Origin: Eudromia elegans
Taxonomy: Eukaryota; Chordata; Aves; Tinamiformes; Tinamidae
DNA: 64,000 nucleotides
Assembly: GCA_003342815.1 (NCBI GenBank)
Contig: PTEX01000196.1
Location: 1,040,217-1,104,216, forward strand
Direction: 5' to 3'
The position numbers were made by a program, and so were the translations under genes. Each line of letters starts with the position of its first letter. Position 1 is the stretch's first letter. The notes under the pieces are model-generated. The model was not told where the DNA came from, searched no databases, and saw nothing but the letters and a program-made list of their open reading frames with translations. Shown in pieces: positions 11,940 through 22,639 of this stretch.

Positions 11940-13167
11940 ACTCCTCCACAATTCCCTTGGCAACTCAGTCTGCCCTCCTAATACACACTAAGAGAAGTAA
12001 AGGAAGGGTGGTGCAGAATGAAGAGACCATGACCACCCTGAGGAGGTGGTAATCAGATGGTGCTCTGCAGCTGAGGAGTGAATGGAGGGTGGGGCGGAGT
12101 GAAGACACCGCGGCCAAACTCTGTTGTACTCCCTGCAGAGGTGGCAACCTGGACATAGCATGGAGCTGATAAGCCACATAGTACAATAAGATGTCTGGTG
12201 CTGGGCCAACAATGGTCACAGATCAGTCCCTTCTTATGGACTTTGCTCAGACTCTTTCTGATCCCATTATCATACCAATACACAATCCCATCCGGGTAGT
12301 TACCTGCTCCCAGGGAATGACTACCTCTCACTGAGCATGCTCTCTAGATTTTTGATTAACTTGGGAGACTTTTAGACCATTGAATAATGAAAGTATGTAT
12401 GACTAGAGTCACTCAAGCTCCATCTAAATGTAAAAGAAAATATATAAAAGGTGAACTGAGAAAAGGAAGAAGAAAGAAGGCAAAGAAATAAGAGAAAACC
12501 AATGGAAGGGGGAGGGCAGAAGAGGAGAAGAAGGGAAACAGTAAAGGAGGAGAACAACAACAGAGGGAAACTACAAAAGGGAGAAGGAGCAGAACGCGGA
12601 AGAGAGGACCAGCAGAACAAAGACACCCCTTTTCTCTCCTCCCATCAGGACGCTGTCTGAGGAGACTCCTTGAGACTGAGAGCCCTGTCCCGTCTTCTGG
12701 GTGAGTGATGATTGCGCATTTGTACACTAGGGCCTAGCTAAGAACCCCACACTGTAGTAGAGAATTTCCTGCACTGCCATCCAAAACCTGTTCATTAAAA
12801 TGTTGCATTTGAATAAATTGTGCTATTTGTGAACTGGACTGCTTGTTGGAAGGCAATCGGACTTGCAGTGGGCACCCTGTTGGTGAATCTGGTACTGCCA
12901 GAGTCAAGCTTATAGTTACCACAGTTTTTGGTGTCCCTATTAAGAGATGAGTCCAGCCACCTGCAGTCCCTCTGACCTTTGAGGATCAGCTGGAATGCGA
13001 GGGGATTTACCTCTTACCAAATTTGCTCCCCCCCATCAAACTGTAACAGCGGAGTGAGTTGATGCTAGAGCAAGGGTGCTGAGTGGTACCTCCTGCCAGA
13101 GAGCTCATAATCCATGGGCCTAAGATGGCACTATCTGTTTTACTTTTGGAATAACCAATGCTGCGCC
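11940..13167. other. GC-richer block, possibly a degraded LTR element
   Basis: This stretch is less AT-rich than its flanks and contains several pieces in LTR-like order on the plus strand: a TATATAAAAGG box near 12440, a purine-rich tract (about 12455-12640), AATAAA near 12811, and TTACCACA ending about 12920, followed by TTTTTGGTGTCCC. In retroviral elements the LTR ends in CA just before a primer-binding site starting TGG. I could not match the TGG segment well to a tRNA 3' end, I did not find a matching left end or target-site duplication, and no gag/pol-like frame follows. It may instead be unrelated unique sequence. Confidence is low. Confidence 0.25.
12455..12640 (+). repeat. Purine-rich (GA-rich) tract
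   Basis: About 185 bases very rich in A and G on the plus strand, with GGAAGAAGAAAGAAGG and GGGGGAGGG-type stretches. The minus strand reads as Ser/Leu/Phe-rich frames, which are composition artefacts rather than genes. Confidence 0.7.
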
Positions 13168-13191
13168 TTTTTTTTTTTTTTTTTTTTTTTT
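13168..13191. repeat. T24 homopolymer
   Basis: An uninterrupted run of 24 T. The preceding sequence is GC-richer and the following is AT-rich, so it lies at a composition boundary. Read on the minus strand it is an A24 run. No element ending in poly(A) could be recognised beside it. Confidence 0.9.
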
Positions 13192-16100
13192 AGTCAAAAC
13201 AGCATCAGGCAGTTAAAAACTCAATAATGTCAAGCTACAGCGGAGAACACTTCAAGGTTACAGTATTTGTCATTGGGGGCTAGGAAACAGTTCTGCAAGT
13301 TAGATAAAACAGTAGAGGTAGATTGGAGACCTCTGAGGACAGCTTTGTTCTGAGTGTGATGTGTGACCACATTTTTAATCTGTGATGATCAGAATATTTT
13401 CAAGACTGAATATTTTTCTGGCTTGGTTCTTGTTGTCCTCAACTCACATTTGTTTAGGCACAGGGAGCAGAGCCAGATCAATGGATTGAGATGAAGCCAG
13501 CTAGAACTTGATTAATTCACTTGCCTCTAACCATTATAATTATCATAATAAAGAGTAATACATTAATTAGCATTGCAGAAGATAGTAAGAGTCAAGATAT
13601 TCTTCTGTTCCTCCAATAAAAACAAATGGATGTTTAGCTTTAGCCTCTGTAAGCCTGTATATTAGTCAAGCACTTCTGGTTTTAACAAATGCAATATTAC
13701 TGGCATGATCCTTTCTGGATATGTATTTGTGTGCCAAAGATTTAAGAGTATCACAATACAAGGTCATGCTTTCCTTTTTCTATAAGAAACTTCTAAGCGT
13801 CATGGTGAAGATTGCACAGCTATATTTCACTTAGAAAGAAGAAAACATCACCTTTGACCACTTATTTTAAAACAATTTTAATTCCATCCATAAAGTAAAA
13901 TATCAGAAGATTATGACAGCTTAAATTCATTTTCCTAATTTTCTCCCTGCTGCTTTACCTTGACAAAGCAGACAGCTTACAAGTGATTACTCCAGATAAC
14001 AGAGGCACAGAGAATATGTTGAACTTCACCTGAATCCCATCAGGAAGATGAAAATAGTTCAATCTGAATTGAAGTCTGTGAATGATGCAGGTACAGAGAG
14101 ATCTGAAGAAAGAAGGAGAACTGGAGCTAACCCGTGTTTAAAGTAGATTTGTTCCAGAGACAATCTCAAATTGTCTTTTTGCTAAAAACAAGACGAAACA
14201 TAAACCACATTACAGGGAAAGGTGACTTCTGCTGACACAGTATATGTTACTTCAAGATCTCTATTATGTTTTCCCAAATAAATGCTTCCCATAATGTTCT
14301 CTTTTACCCCATTATAATCTTGTTTGATTTAAGTAAAATATTCACTACTGTCTCAAGGCCTACAGAACTTGAGATAGAATTTGACCCTACGGTCACTCGG
14401 GGTTCAAACTTTGAAGCATTACTTGCTTATAGTATACACCAATATCTAGCTTTCAAAGGATTTTACACGGTCATGTTCATTATTCATAATGGAAATCACT
14501 TAAGCCTGTGGCAATATGATGTGCTCTACTTAAAAATATTTCAACTCCTTACCAGCTATGAGCTACAAGACAGTGTAATCTGCACAGGTTCAATCTAGTA
14601 AATTGGAAAGTGAATAAGGAAAGAAATCCCAAATAAGTACACAATGAAAACACTGAAACAAGGCTTTGAGGCATTTTCTTTTCCTCTCCCTCTCCCTCTC
14701 CTCTCTTCTTTTTTTTGTATCACTGAAGTGTTGATGAAAATAATGGCAACATTCAGAAGAGTTTTGCTGAAAGAAAGGCAGTGCCTGCCTGCAGCTTGGA
14801 ACATTTTGGAGACTGAGTCTTCTTCTCTGTCCCTCCGCATGCCCATGGGTAAAGAGGTGTAAAAAGTACTTTGCTTGGCCAGAGATATACTGATGCAATA
14901 AAATTATTCAAAGATTTGAGGCACTTAGATCTAATAATACTAATGTCATTGGACTGTAGTGTATCAGCTGAAATTTTGCCTGAAAAATTCAAATTTTCAA
15001 AAAATTTCTATTGTTTTACACTTAAAAATTCTGAAGACTCTTGCAATATCACATGGCTTGGCTCATGTGAGCATGCCTAGTATCTCACACATAAGGTGAT
15101 GTACTATGGATTTAAGTAGACCCTCCTGGTACATTCCTAAAAATGTACCTTAAGCTGGCATAACCCACAATGAAGCAATGAGAAAGGGGGAACCCAGAAT
15201 TTTACATTCTGCATGGTTTTGCTAATATTTTTAAAAACACTACAACTACTGCAAGCCTCTCTGGCAGCTTGTTTCATTTTGTTAATTTCCTAACAGTGTC
15301 TCTCTGCTTAGCTCTATCAGAGGGAAATCACTTCCCCATAATACTCAGCACACATTCGATTACCTACAACAACCATCAGTTTATTATTTTCCATAGTTAC
15401 TGATATTTAATTTCATGGTGATATTATTAACCAGAAGCAACATCTTAGAACAATAAAAACAGCAAGCAGATGAGGAATAAGCTGGGCTGGCTTTAATGCA
15501 TCAATTCTGTTTAGAGTTTTTGTTGTAACCAACCTGGACGTTTTATTTCAATTTTTATCAAGAATAAACAGAATTAGTCTGTTACATCAGCGTGGACAAT
15601 ACTTCACTAAAAATTTATAAGCAACCATTGCTTTGGTATCTTGGTGATGCCATATTCTAAAGCCAGACTCTCCAAATCATCTTTCATGTACTAGTTGCAT
15701 TCAGAGAGTCTCACACTAGAAAACAAGCATTCTTATTTTTTCTACAATTTACAGAGTACCAAACACAGAGCTTTTTTCTCCTCTCTTCTCCTCTCCCTCA
15801 ACTTCTCCTCTCCCTCTCCTCTTCTCTCTCCTTAAATCCGTCTTATTGAGTAACAGCAATATTTGGTACTATAGGTTCATCTTCCCTCTTTTTCTCTTTA
15901 GGAGAAAATGTCTTTCTGTCTTTCTGAAGGCAGGAAATTTAAAGCATAGTGCAGTGAATTGTGCTGTGAAACATATTACAAGCGGTGTGTAGCAACTCTT
16001 GGAATACAACTTAATTCTGGCTTCCTCATTGCTAATGCAGTCTTTCCTAGCCCTAGAATCCCACCATATCAAAGAGTGCAGAGGTGGATGCGGCTCCCTT

Positions 16101-17145
16101 GGGATTCGTATTTGCTTTGCTACAGGGCTGTTTCAGGGACTGGTCCTCATGCCTTCACATCCATTTCACACAGTGTTGGGAAGCCTTTATTTTCCTTATT
16201 TAATCATGTCTATTCTTGAAGAAATCAATTTCTAGTTGAACTTCTTTGGGTGCTTTTTGACTATGAAGCTATGACTATAATCAGGAAGAAATTATTCTTG
16301 GCAATAGCTCCATAAATACATGCTAAATGTAATTGTGTTAGGACTCTTAGCTGACTAATTGCTAGAAATGAACTAATTGACTTCCAGAGCTATGGCTAAC
16401 TTTATGTCAGCTGCAGATAGATGCCAGCTTGATCAATACTAACTATAATAATCAGAAAATATGAAAATGGGCATACGTGATTATTTAAAGCTATCACTAA
16501 AAACTAGGGGATAATTATTCCATCTTCCACCCAAAATCTATTTTAAAACATAATTCTACTCATTCAACATGATTTCTTGCTCCTGTTTTATAAAGGAGCA
16601 GAAAATTAATAAAAAGCCACAAATATCTTCATACTCACAGCAAAACCGGACCTTTAATCTAATCAGTTTTGTTCACATGTAATGTACCTTCAGAGAGTGA
16701 TCTATTTCAGAAAACTCTGAGGATAAAGGCACCTTACTGACTAACTGAAAGAAAAATGAGCTGGAAGGTGAGGTCTGTTTCGTGGCAAAATTTACCTACA
16801 CTGCACAAATTGCAGAGTATCAGCACTTTAAAATTAAAAACATGTGCTGCACCTGGTTCCTGCACAAACAAAGCAGGGACTCTCCCTTGATGACTTATTT
16901 TTGATGGAATCACTGAGCCAAGGCAGAAAGCTTGAATTACAAATGCAGTAGCCTGAATAGGCCTGCTTATTCCTGCTTCAATTACCTTTTCTCAGTGAAG
17001 GCTGCCTGTTTTGTCAATAGCTCTGTCAACATTTTAAAACTCCCTTGGAGTAATTCATGTTGCTGAATGCAAATAAGTTACCCAATTCAAAGATGAAAAC
17101 AAGTTGGTGGGGTTTTTTTTTTTTGCTAATAAAAATGCAATAAAA
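13192..17145. other. Unique non-coding sequence with pyrimidine tracts
   Basis: No gene or transposon recognised. The 110-codon open frame at 14266-14598 has no domain, no good start context and ordinary AT-rich composition, and is probably chance. Pyrimidine-rich tracts lie at about 14680-14718 and 15771-15832. The segment around 16840-17090 reads like possible conserved non-coding DNA. Confidence 0.6.
15771..15832. repeat. Polypyrimidine tract (CTCC-rich)
   Basis: About 60 bases almost entirely C and T, made of CTCTCC-type units. Such tracts can adopt triplex structure in supercoiled DNA. No coding role is apparent. Confidence 0.8.
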
Positions 17146-17177
17146 ATATAAATGAGAAAGCATATAAATGAGAAAGC
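17146..17177. repeat. Exact tandem duplication of a 16-bp unit
   Basis: ATATAAATGAGAAAGC occurs twice back to back with no mismatch. It is followed closely by a second small repeat (TTAATCTCTCTCTC twice, about 17194-17221). Confidence 0.9.
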
Positions 17178-17242
17178 ACTCCTTATCCTTGCTTTAATCT
17201 CTCTCTCTTAATCTCTCTCTCTTTTTTGTTTTTTTTTTTGTT

Positions 17243-17269
17243 GGGGGGAAAGGGGTTTAGGGGAGAGGG
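17243..17269 (+). other. G-quadruplex motif, plus strand
   Basis: Four G runs of 6, 4, 4 and 3 are separated by loops of three, four and three bases, which fits the canonical G-quadruplex pattern. It follows a long T-rich stretch. Confidence 0.7.
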
Positions 17270-17507
17270 AGTGGATATGCAGAAAATGCTCTAACTAATT
17301 GAAAAATTCAACTGGATAATTGTGCAACACCAAAAGAACTTTAATGCACATGTCTATATAACATTAAAAGAATTGCAAATTTGATGGTTGGTGGGTGTAT
17401 CGTCCAAGTAATTCTCTGCAGTCCAACTGATCCCTAGAAGGACATAGAAGCTGACAAAACCGAGACTTCCTTTCTGGCAATGTAGTCAGTATTACAAGGA
17501 GGGCATT

Positions 17508-17532
17508 CCCCATCCCCCTGCCCCCCCACCCC
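17508..17532 (-). other. G-quadruplex motif, minus strand
   Basis: The plus strand has C runs of 4, 5, 7 and 4 separated by AT, TG and A, so the minus strand carries four G runs with one- and two-base loops. This is a strong G-quadruplex/i-motif candidate. Confidence 0.75.
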
Positions 17533-18101
17533 AATAATATCACATGGGGGTCAGATCCACCTTGCTAAAACCAGTATCTACCTCTATGCTCAGAGATGAT
17601 TGAGGATTGGAAAACATTGGGTCTAGTGTGGCAAAAACAACCGTCGCTTCTGGGATGCCAAGTTATTTGTGTGTCAGAAATCCTCACAAGTGTTTACTGT
17701 TTTTGGGCAATTATACCAAGCTCCTCTGTTCTCACTTCAACGTTTTATGCTGCTGTAAAAGCAAATATAGACCCCAATGGAAAACAGATACTGAGCATGT
17801 GTAGGATGAGGCATTTGATAAGTATCCTCATCATTTTAAATTGGTGCTGTCAGAGTGTATCACACCACATTTTCATTCTGTCTTCTATGTTTTCTCCAAG
17901 CTTCCCTCAGATATAGCTTTCCTGAGAAGGCAATAGGGGCAGATTTTGGAGAGTACTTCATAAGCCAGAAGAGTCTTCTAAATGCTCTGAAGCTCTGTTA
18001 TTTGCTGCTAGAATGTATTTGACTCTCAGTTAACTGCAGAAGAATTGAACACTTTCACCTTTCATTATCTTAGAAGTACAACATAAAATAAATATCTATT
18101 T

Positions 18102-18126
18102 TATATATATATAATATATATATTTA
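18102..18126. repeat. (TA)n tract
   Basis: Alternating TA with one AA interruption, embedded in AT-rich DNA. Confidence 0.8.
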
Positions 18127-19856
18127 ATTCTCAGGTGATTTTTATCTGACATATCAGAAAAAAGATCTTGTAATGTAGCTATGAGAAATTTCATACAATC
18201 TAAACAGTTCACAGTCTCAAAACTGCTCTCGCATCTGCCAAAAAAAGCTTTGTCACTGGCTTCAATGGGGACAAGTTCAGGTTTGATATTTATGATACAA
18301 CAGCCCATGAAAAGCAGTTTAGTATTATTTTAGAAGATCTTTCCTTACCTTTAGTACAAATAAAAGTACTACTTTAATAATAGTTTAATTATCTTTCATC
18401 TGCCAGCAATTTCTCTGTGTTTTACTTTTTTTCAAATAGAACTTTCAGAGCATTCTTATCCAAAACATACATCTTAAATAACAGATATTTGGTTTGAGGG
18501 CAAATCTTCTCTGTTATTTCTTCACTGTTTCCATGGGCATTGCTCAGAATAAAACTGGAGACATAACACACAGACGTACATTCAGTAGTCAAGCATATTC
18601 CTTTCTCATGGCCAATACAATTAAATGACAAAAATAAAAACATGCAAATAAGGCTTACAGGTTTCTTACAAGTGTTAGAAATACAAACTTCTACATTTAC
18701 ATCAGTGATTTAAAATGGAGATTTTGATATTTCTAGCATCCTACATACTTTGGGCCATATTCAAGCAGTGTAAATGCATCTTCACTTCCATAAATTAAGC
18801 AGAAGTTCTATGAAAGTTGAACTCAGTATAATAGAAGTTATATTTTAGTATAGAAAACAGTTTCAAATGAACTACTTTACATAAAGGTAAATCAATCTAG
18901 GTGAACCGACCAGTCATTGCAGGAGAGGCATTTAAAAGGAAAATAAGCAGATGGTTCACTGGCACATAATATATCTCCACCTTCCCATCTTATGCTGGTG
19001 GGAGACAAGGGGGAAGGCTTGTGAGAGAAAAAACATTTTGAAGAAACCAAGGGCACAGATGGATATTCAAGTAGAAAATCAGATGCAAACAGGTTCGAAA
19101 CTTCAGCCTGACTTGAGCCTTCCAAGATGCAGAGAGATAAATTATGAACCTATGGCTGAAATTTTCAACTAACTTTAGGACTTGTAGCATGTCAAGAGCA
19201 AAAGTGAATGAGCCTGGGATATAACCCCTTTTCCTGAGGTTACTCTCTATCTGCTGCAGTGAGCTTTTGAAGCTGAGAGCATGGTAAGTTAATTAGGCAC
19301 ATGCCATACAAGGAGTCTGAGCTGTTTGTTAAATATCACAAGGCCTTTCTGGTGCTTGCACATGACAGGAGCTCAGGAAACAGTGACTGCATAAGATAAC
19401 AAATCATGTCCTCTGATACAATCGCACAGTCTGCATGCATATTATTTCTAGAGGGCTAATAATAGGCTGTTCATCTTCATAGGTGTTATGAAGATGGAGA
19501 GGACAAGAAAGGAAGAGTGGTATGTGCATTACAAATATACCATTTAGTCAAGCATAAAGCTGAAAATTGCCAAAATTGCATTAACATCTCATGGTAAAAT
19601 ATTTGTCTGATGATTGCAGCTTCTCTTTATCACAACTTCCTTGAAACATTTCTGGCCTGATATTTTTCTTCTTCAGATACTCTTAATAGTTGCAAAGATT
19701 AATAATTCTAACTTTTTCCCACAAGTGTTTAATGGTGTTTAATGGTGCTCATGATGAGCTAAAAGTCCTATATTCCCATATGACTGGAAACAGATAAAAT
19801 TTCTACCCAAAACTTTTATAGCATGCTAAGACCAAATTCTGGTGGTTTGTGGGGTG

Positions 19857-19888
19857 TTTTGTTTGTTTGTTTGTTTGTTTGGTTTTTT
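19857..19888. repeat. (TTTG)n microsatellite
   Basis: About six TTTG units followed by a T run. A separate T23 homopolymer lies about 60 bases downstream. Confidence 0.9.
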
Positions 19889-19948
19889 TAAGAAGCAAAT
19901 GGAATTATGATCAACATTTTTCCTCTATTTTTTCTCCATTTGAGAATC

Positions 19949-19971
19949 TTTTTTTTTTTTTTTTTTTTTTT
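19949..19971. repeat. T23 homopolymer
   Basis: An uninterrupted run of 23 T. No adjoining retroposed sequence is recognised. Confidence 0.9.
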
Positions 19972-20819
19972 CCATAGAGAGATAACACGCCTAAAGAGAA
20001 CTTGGACTAGTTGCAGTTGTCGTATTAAATATTGTTTAAAGGCTCACTTGAAGTAGATCAAACCAGCAGCACCCTGAATCCATAAGTCCTTGGCCTGATT
20101 TACAAGTGCTCTTTGAAATGTGTGAACACAAAACTTGCCCTTTAAATATCAACATTCAAAATTTAAGCCTTAAAACTCCTATTCAGGCTATACCTTGGAA
20201 GCTTTTAGGTATAATTTTGCTAGGCAAAAGCTTCTGCAATAATGCCTTAAAAGCCAAATCATTTCTGCTGAAGTGCATGAATGTCATCATCTACGTGCAT
20301 AAAGATGCCTTGCTCCTAAAGCCCAGGCAAAATTCACCAATGAAGTGAGAAAGTGAATGTACATCGGCGGAACATGAGCTGCTGTGCATATTCTCACAGC
20401 GTGGACAGCCCTCCTGATCTTCTAAGCTTAAGGACAGCATTTTAATACAGCTGCAGACCCAAGATGCCACATTGAAAGCATCAGGGAGAAGAAGTTTTGG
20501 GGTGGCATCTCACCAAAAAAATCAGACTCCACTGGTGATACGGATAGAAGAGGAAATTTGGGCTGTTATTGATTCTTGTGATAGGCAGGGATTTTAGATT
20601 ACCAGACCCTGAACCCATAAAACCCTGTGACTTAAGTTGGCTATGGCAGCTGCCCTACAGCTTAGGAGTAGAAAAGCTTAGCTGTCTTCTGAATCCTTAC
20701 AGATCCTGGGCATGAAAAGTAAAAGCTAACCCTCCTTCCCTGCTGTCATTACTGTATTGCTCTCAGTCTTTCATGCATTCACATAAAGACAGGAAGAGCT
20801 GCTTCTTCCACAACTTGCA

Positions 20820-20945
20820 GCTCAGGCATTGTAGCACTTGCTGGAGACATATGGCACCCAGATTCAAATCCCTCAGGAGCTGGAACGGGGATCTGAACCC
20901 AGATTTCGCCAGAGAGTGCCAGAAATCACCAGGCTGTTCAGCTCA
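20820..20945. mobile_element. Imperfect inverted-repeat element with tRNA-like boxes
   Basis: Two arms of roughly 50 bases face each other across a centre near 20880. The left arm reads GCACTTGCTGGAGACATATG then CCAGATTCAAATCCCTC. The right arm, read on the minus strand, gives GGCACTCTCTGGCG then TCTGGGTTCAGATCCCC. The GGTTCAAATCCC-like segment resembles a tRNA T-arm (B box), and the GTGGTTAGAGCACT-like segment is similar in spirit to a SINE head. The pattern recalls old palindromic repeats seen scattered in reptile and bird genomes, but I cannot name the family with certainty. The open frame through it (20773-20979) is incidental. The arms differ by several small indels, so the element is old. 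Confidence 0.45.
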
Positions 20946-20949
20946 AAAC

Positions 20950-22318
20950 CAATGCAACTGTTCCCCTTCTCAGAAATAATTAAACATTCATCAGAGCATG
21001 ACTGATTCACTCATATCAGTGCTTAGCCTCCAAGTCAGAGTTAATCTTTCTCCTCCTTTCCCTGATATACAGGATTCTTTATTATCTACACAGAAACAAA
21101 TAGCTTGCACAGGAGATCCGGGCACAAACTGACCTATAATTAGATAACTATAGCATCCTAATTGGAAAGCCAAATTAAAATTCATCCTCTGAATAGATAG
21201 CTTCTGTAACTACAGGGTTAATAGTGCTATCTTGACATTTGGGTTTGCATAAGACGTAGCCATAATGGAAGGAGAGACATCCTGGCTGTCAGTACAGTTG
21301 GAAAAAAAAGGCATCCTGCGGCAGATTTCAGTTGGATTTTGAAGTTCCACTGATCCCTTACATCTGACCACATTACTTCAGATTTGTCCCTCTAGAAGGG
21401 ATGACTTAAGTATGGAGACTCCATGCATTAGCAAGATGGATAACAGCTTCTCATATATCCAGAGGTATCAATTTCTGAAGTGAAACTGTGAATGCCTATT
21501 TTGAGTGTAAAATGAATGGAGTTTCATCATCAAAATACCAATTCTGATAAACTCCCTCCATGTAATCATGAAGCTCAAGGACTGTAATTCCTCACTAGAG
21601 AAGCAGACACAGTTTATAGTGTGAAAATAAAGCCCCAAGTTTCACATGCTTCCCTCTATGAAGATGAGGTGATGCCAGCTGAGAAAGTCGAGGATGTAGA
21701 GCAGTAACCAAAACAAGATAAGAAGCTCCTGTTTGACCTAATGAGTGGCTAAGACAGCAGATATTTTTGAAGAAAATATGTTTGGCCTGAATATGCAGAT
21801 AGAAACAGCTTTTAATTTATCACACCAAATGGAGATGCAGTAAGTCTTGCTGAAGGGCCAGATGGCTTGAGTTCTTAATTGGTATATGCAGTTTGTTATT
21901 CTCACAGATAGATAGCTCTCATCTTAACATAATGAATTGCTTTTCCACAGGTTTCACATTAAGTTACTGGGAACAGATAATTCTTCAGTGGGTTGTGAGT
22001 ATGAAATTGCCATAGATGTAAGGGATTTGTCATTTTATTCTCACTAGCTTAATTCCAAAAAAATCTGCACTAAATAGTCTGGACTATTAAAATTCTGCTT
22101 GGAAATAAAAAAACATAAACACACACAAATAAAACAACAACAACAAAAACAAATATAGAGGTATTCTGCTCACCATGGATATCCCAGCAAGTCAAAAAGA
22201 AGAAATTGCTGTAGGCAGAAAAAATTGCAAGCTTTTAACATCCTCCTCTGGCTAAAATGCCTGTGGCAGAAGGTTTATAAAGAATAGAAATAGGGAGAAT
22301 AATCTAAAGAGCTACTAA
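20950..22318. other. Unique AT-rich non-coding sequence
   Basis: No gene or mobile element recognised between the inverted-repeat element and the solo LTR. A small (ACAA)n-type run lies near 22110-22150. Confidence 0.6.
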
Positions 22319-22320
22319 AA

Positions 22321-22326
22321 CATAAG
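22321..22326. repeat. Target-site duplication of the solo LTR, left copy
   Basis: CATAAG immediately precedes the LTR and is repeated exactly at 22622-22627 immediately after it. The base before it is also A in both places, although the right A belongs to the LTR end. Confidence 0.7.
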
Positions 22327-22621
22327 TATGGGGGTCTGCAGAGCCCGGGGCAAACTTGGGGTCATTGAGATGTAAAACTCTGGGTCGTTAGGACTTTTTG
22401 GATTGATTGGATAAAGGTGTTTGGGGCTCCCGAGGAGGACTGGTTAGAAGTTGCTTGTGGTTCCCATGTGAGCACCTCGTGGAGAGGGTGTGGAGGTGCT
22501 TTGTGAGCGCCTCATGGGAGGGGACAGGGTTTGTTTGTATGAGGGTATATAAGTTGTGCAGTGGCTTCAAGAAGGGTCTTTGGTCTCACCTCAGAGACCT
22601 GTGCTCCTCAGTATACCCACA
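22327..22621 (+). mobile_element. Solo LTR of an endogenous retrovirus (295 bp)
   Basis: The segment is flanked by a perfect 6-bp direct repeat, CATAAG, and its ends are near-perfect short inverted repeats (TATGGG at the left, CCCACA at the right). The left end differs by one base from the TG that LTRs normally start with. Internally there is a TATA box, TATATAAG (22546-22553). Upstream in the presumed U3 is a 21-bp imperfect direct repeat (22468-22488 and 22503-22523, GTGAGCRCCTCRTGG core). Downstream in the presumed R is a hairpin with stem GGTCTC/GAGACC (22582-22599). Base composition is far more GC-rich than the flanks. Six-bp duplications are typical of class II (ERVK/alpha-beta-like) elements. 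No AATAAA is visible and no viral gene is present, so this is a recombination-derived solo LTR. The family is not identified. Confidence 0.72.
22546..22553 (+). promoter_or_regulatory. TATA box within the solo LTR
   Basis: TATATAAG lies about 75 bases before the right end of the LTR, in the position expected for the U3 promoter. Initiation would fall near 22575-22582, just at the small hairpin. Whether it is active cannot be told from sequence. Confidence 0.5.
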
Positions 22622-22627
22622 CATAAG
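22622..22627. repeat. Target-site duplication of the solo LTR, right copy
   Basis: An exact copy of the CATAAG found at 22321-22326. Together they bracket the 295-bp LTR. Confidence 0.7.
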
Positions 22628-22639
22628 CTTGGTTCGAAG

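Larger units (their letters stand above)
17540..20819. other. Unique AT-rich non-coding sequence
   Basis: No gene or mobile element recognised. It contains a (TA)n-like tract at about 18102-18126, a (TTTG)n run at 19857-19888 and a T23 run at 19949-19971. Open frames are short and lack domain similarity. Confidence 0.6.

Noticed and set aside
12053..12331. Minus-strand open frame as a retroviral protein fragment
   Set aside because: The residues match no gag, pol or env motif I know, and it ends within the uncertain LTR-like block.
12922..12945. TTGGTGTCCC as a definite tRNA primer-binding site
   Set aside because: Only the first few bases agree with known tRNA ends (Leu- or Ile-like), and the rest diverges. 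Kept only as a weak possibility.
14266..14598. 110-codon open frame on the plus strand
   Set aside because: AT-rich composition, no motif, no splice or promoter context. This length is expected by chance in a window of this size.
20870..20925. A tRNA gene
   Set aside because: There are T-arm-like words, but no full cloverleaf with acceptor stem, D arm and anticodon arm could be laid out. The mirrored layout fits a repeat better.
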